Source of the DNA: Bacteroidales bacterium
GTDB lineage: Bacteria > Bacteroidota > Bacteroidia > Bacteroidales > F082
Direction of reading: 5' to 3'
NCBI GenBank assembly: GCA_015709215.1
Contig: JACCQN010000005.1
Span: 1-64,000, forward strand
DNA length: 64,000 nucleotides
Shown here: piece after piece, positions 62,603 to 64,000 of the stretch
How positions within the stretch are numbered: the stretch's first letter is position 1
How the letters are laid out: every line of letters starts with the position of its first letter
The notes under the pieces: generated by a model
Told to the model about the DNA's origin: nothing
The model's input: the letters and a program-made list of their open reading frames with translations, nothing else
Databases searched by the model: none
Position numbers and translations under genes: made by a program

Positions 62603-64000
62603 TTATTGGTTTTGCTGGATAAGGTAGTTCAAACGAAGCAAAGCTGCAACATTCCATGCCTGCGAAATAGCTCCTCTTGCGGCATGGGGCGGGTCGCCAT
62701 CGTAAACCTCTGAAACTGAGCCTAGTCCGCTTTCGTGCATAACTTCCTCAAAGTTGTGATAGAGTTCTTCAATAAAAGGAAGCGCCCCCTTGCCATGAAG
62801 TTTGAGCCAGGCTTCTGCGAAATGATCGATCAGCCACGGAAATACAGTTCCCTGATGGTAGGCATGGTCTCTTTCCTCCTGATTGCCCCAGAGAATCCCT
62901 TTATATTTCGGGTTTTTGGGCGAAAGACTTCGCAATCCTCTTGTAGTAAGTAATTCGGAGCGAACAGTATTAAGTATTTTAGCTTTAATCTCGTCGCCCA
63001 GCGGACTAAAAGGCAAAGAAACAGCAAAAAGCATATTTGGCCGAACGGAGAAGTCTTTCTTATTGTCATTTACAACATCAGCCATGCGCGAATTTTCTGC
63101 ATCCCAAAATACTTCAACAAAAGCATTCTGGATGATTGACGGGAGATTTTTCCACTGTTTAATAAACGACTCGTCTTTGGCCTCAGCAGCAAAATCAAGC
63201 GCCATCCGAACGGCATTATACCAAAGGGCATTCACTTCAACGGCAAGTCCGTCGCGTGGTGTAACTGCTTTGCCTTTCGAAACAACATCCATCCAAGTGA
63301 GTGCCTGACCATTTTCTCCGGCGTGGATCAAGCCATTTTGGAGCATCCGGATATTATAAACCGTACCATTGCGATAGTTGTCCAGAATTATGATGAGCGT
63401 GCTGCCATATGTTTTCCAGATGAATTTTTTGCTTTTTCCACTAATCTCATGATATTGCTGAAGCGTCCAGAAAAACCATAGTGGAGCATCCACAGCTGCA
63501 AATGCTTCGGGGTTTCGCCTGTTGAAGTTCGGAAAAAGCGGACCTTGCATGCTTTGAATCATGGTATCGAGCACGGCTTTGAAACTTTTTTCGTCATTCC
63601 GAGTCAGGGTTATTCCTGGAAGGGCAATAAATGTGTCGCGACCCCAAGTCCCAAACCATGGGAAACCAGCCATTAATGTGGTTTTATCGGAGCTTTTAAC
63701 AATAAATTGTTCAGCTGCATTGAGCAAACAATTTTTAAAATTATTCCGTGGAGTACGTTTCTTAATTTCAGCAGAAAACTGTTGTTTAAATCGTTCTGGT
63801 TCTTTAGCTTCCAGCCCGGCCGACACGATGACACTTTCACCTTTTTTGAGTGGCATTTCAAAAAATCCGGGGACCAATAAGTCTTCCTGATATGCAAATC
63901 CACGCTCTTTTTCGCGGATGTATTCTATATTGAAATACCAGTCGGGGACATGAGTATATTCATTTGCCTTTGAAAGCTGGAAAAATAGTGGCGAATAGCC
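62603..64000 (-). CDS. Glycogen debranching enzyme (amylo-1,6-glucosidase type), 5' end beyond window
   Basis: 465 codons are visible; the frame is open to the right edge (YSPLFFQLSKANEYTHVPDW), so the start lies outside. The N-terminal GDE domain tail reads DLLVPGFFEMPLKKGESVIV. The catalytic (alpha/alpha)6 barrel carries AGFPWFGTWGRDTFIALPGI, with the catalytic Asp region DMVPRDGLAVEVNALWYNAV-like (TPRDGLAVEVNALWYNAVRM). The end is GAISQAWNVAALLRL. It removes alpha-1,6 branch stubs of glycogen. It is the first gene seen of the operon that continues with GT4, GH57 and the GT3-GT35 fusion. Confidence 0.92.
   Translation of the reverse strand, partial: GYSPLFFQLSKANEYTHVPDWYFNIEYIREKERGFAYQEDLLVPGFFEMPLKKGESVIVSAGLEAKEPERFKQQFSAEIKKRTPRNNFKNCLLNAAEQFIVKSSDKTTLMAGFPWFGTWGRDTFIALPGITLTRNDEKSFKAVLDTMIQSMQGPLFPNFNRRNPEAFAAVDAPLWFFWTLQQYHEISGKSKKFIWKTYGSTLIIILDNYRNGTVYNIRMLQNGLIHAGENGQALTWMDVVSKGKAVTPRDGLAVEVNALWYNAVRMALDFAAEAKDESFIKQWKNLPSIIQNAFVEVFWDAENSRMADVVNDNKKDFSVRPNMLFAVSLPFSPLGDEIKAKILNTVRSELLTTRGLRSLSPKNPKYKGILWGNQEERDHAYHQGTVFPWLIDHFAEAWLKLHGKGALPFIEELYHNFEEVMHESGLGSVSEVYDGDPPHAARGAISQAWNVAALLRLNYLIQQNQ

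Noticed and set aside
62592-62657. Longer start for the GT4 gene
   Set aside because: It overlaps the debranching-enzyme gene and precedes the conserved MKILMFGWEFPP start.

Overview
The window reads as a stretch of chromosome from a member of the Bacteroidota (Bacteroidales/Cytophagales-like, non-gut type). This rests on what the sequence shows: a SusC/SusD pair, a 287-residue primary sigma factor lacking region 1.1, PorT-like outer-membrane barrels, mitochondrial-type citrate synthase and NADP-isocitrate dehydrogenase, and at least a dozen exact copies of the Bacteroidota -7 promoter element TAnnTTTG placed 20-60 bases before gene starts. No rRNA, tRNA, CRISPR array, integrase, prophage or intact insertion sequence was recognised. 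Most genes are core functions. No whole new system is proposed; the unusual parts are individual proteins, fusions, decayed genes and possible regulatory sites.

Layout. 1-2.5 kb: acetate branch (end of pta, a 3-hydroxyacyl-CoA dehydrogenase, ackA). 2.5-8.4 kb: a GIN-domain/barrel protein on the minus strand, an LptF/G permease and two GT4 glycosyltransferases. 8.5-12.8 kb: ettA, a multispanning ion transporter, a nitroreductase pseudogene with three internal stops, and a WbuC-type cupin. 12.9-18.9 kb: hisS, histidine ammonia-lyase, a thioredoxin-like protein, a second MIO-type ammonia-lyase of uncertain substrate and two small membrane proteins. 19.1-25.6 kb: SusC/SusD, then a secreted unknown and an outer-membrane barrel. 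25.6-31.4 kb: an M23 lipoprotein, indolepyruvate oxidoreductase iorBA, an AcpH-like protein, and a cyclic-nucleotide-binding/degenerate histidine kinase protein. 31.5-34.6 kb: a broken yjbQ, then gltA and icd. 34.9-42.1 kb: PspC and LiaF-like membrane proteins, a CbpA-type J protein, a TonB-dependent receptor and oligopeptidase B. 42.2-47.6 kb: an orphan possible PD-(D/E)XK protein and a carotenoid operon (crtI, crtB, unknown, idi, crtZ) facing a thioredoxin-fold protein. 47.7-55.3 kb: a cation/proton antiporter, rpsO, pnp, rpoD, rpe, a lone receiver domain, pepD. 55.4-64 kb: a minus-strand glycogen operon (debranching enzyme, GT4, GH57, and a giant GT3 glycogen synthase-GT35 phosphorylase fusion).

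How the parts fit. pta/ackA conserve energy from acetyl-CoA, iorBA oxidises aryl-pyruvates from amino-acid breakdown, gltA/icd feed the oxidative TCA branch, and the ammonia-lyases and peptidases point to amino-acid and peptide use. The glycogen operon holds synthesis and breakdown activities together, with both joined in one polypeptide. The carotenoid operon can make and hydroxylate a C40 carotenoid but has no recognisable lycopene cyclase here. The rpoD product is expected to read the TAnnTTTG promoters seen throughout the window; these were used to decide several gene starts. All identifications come from reading motifs; no database search was run.
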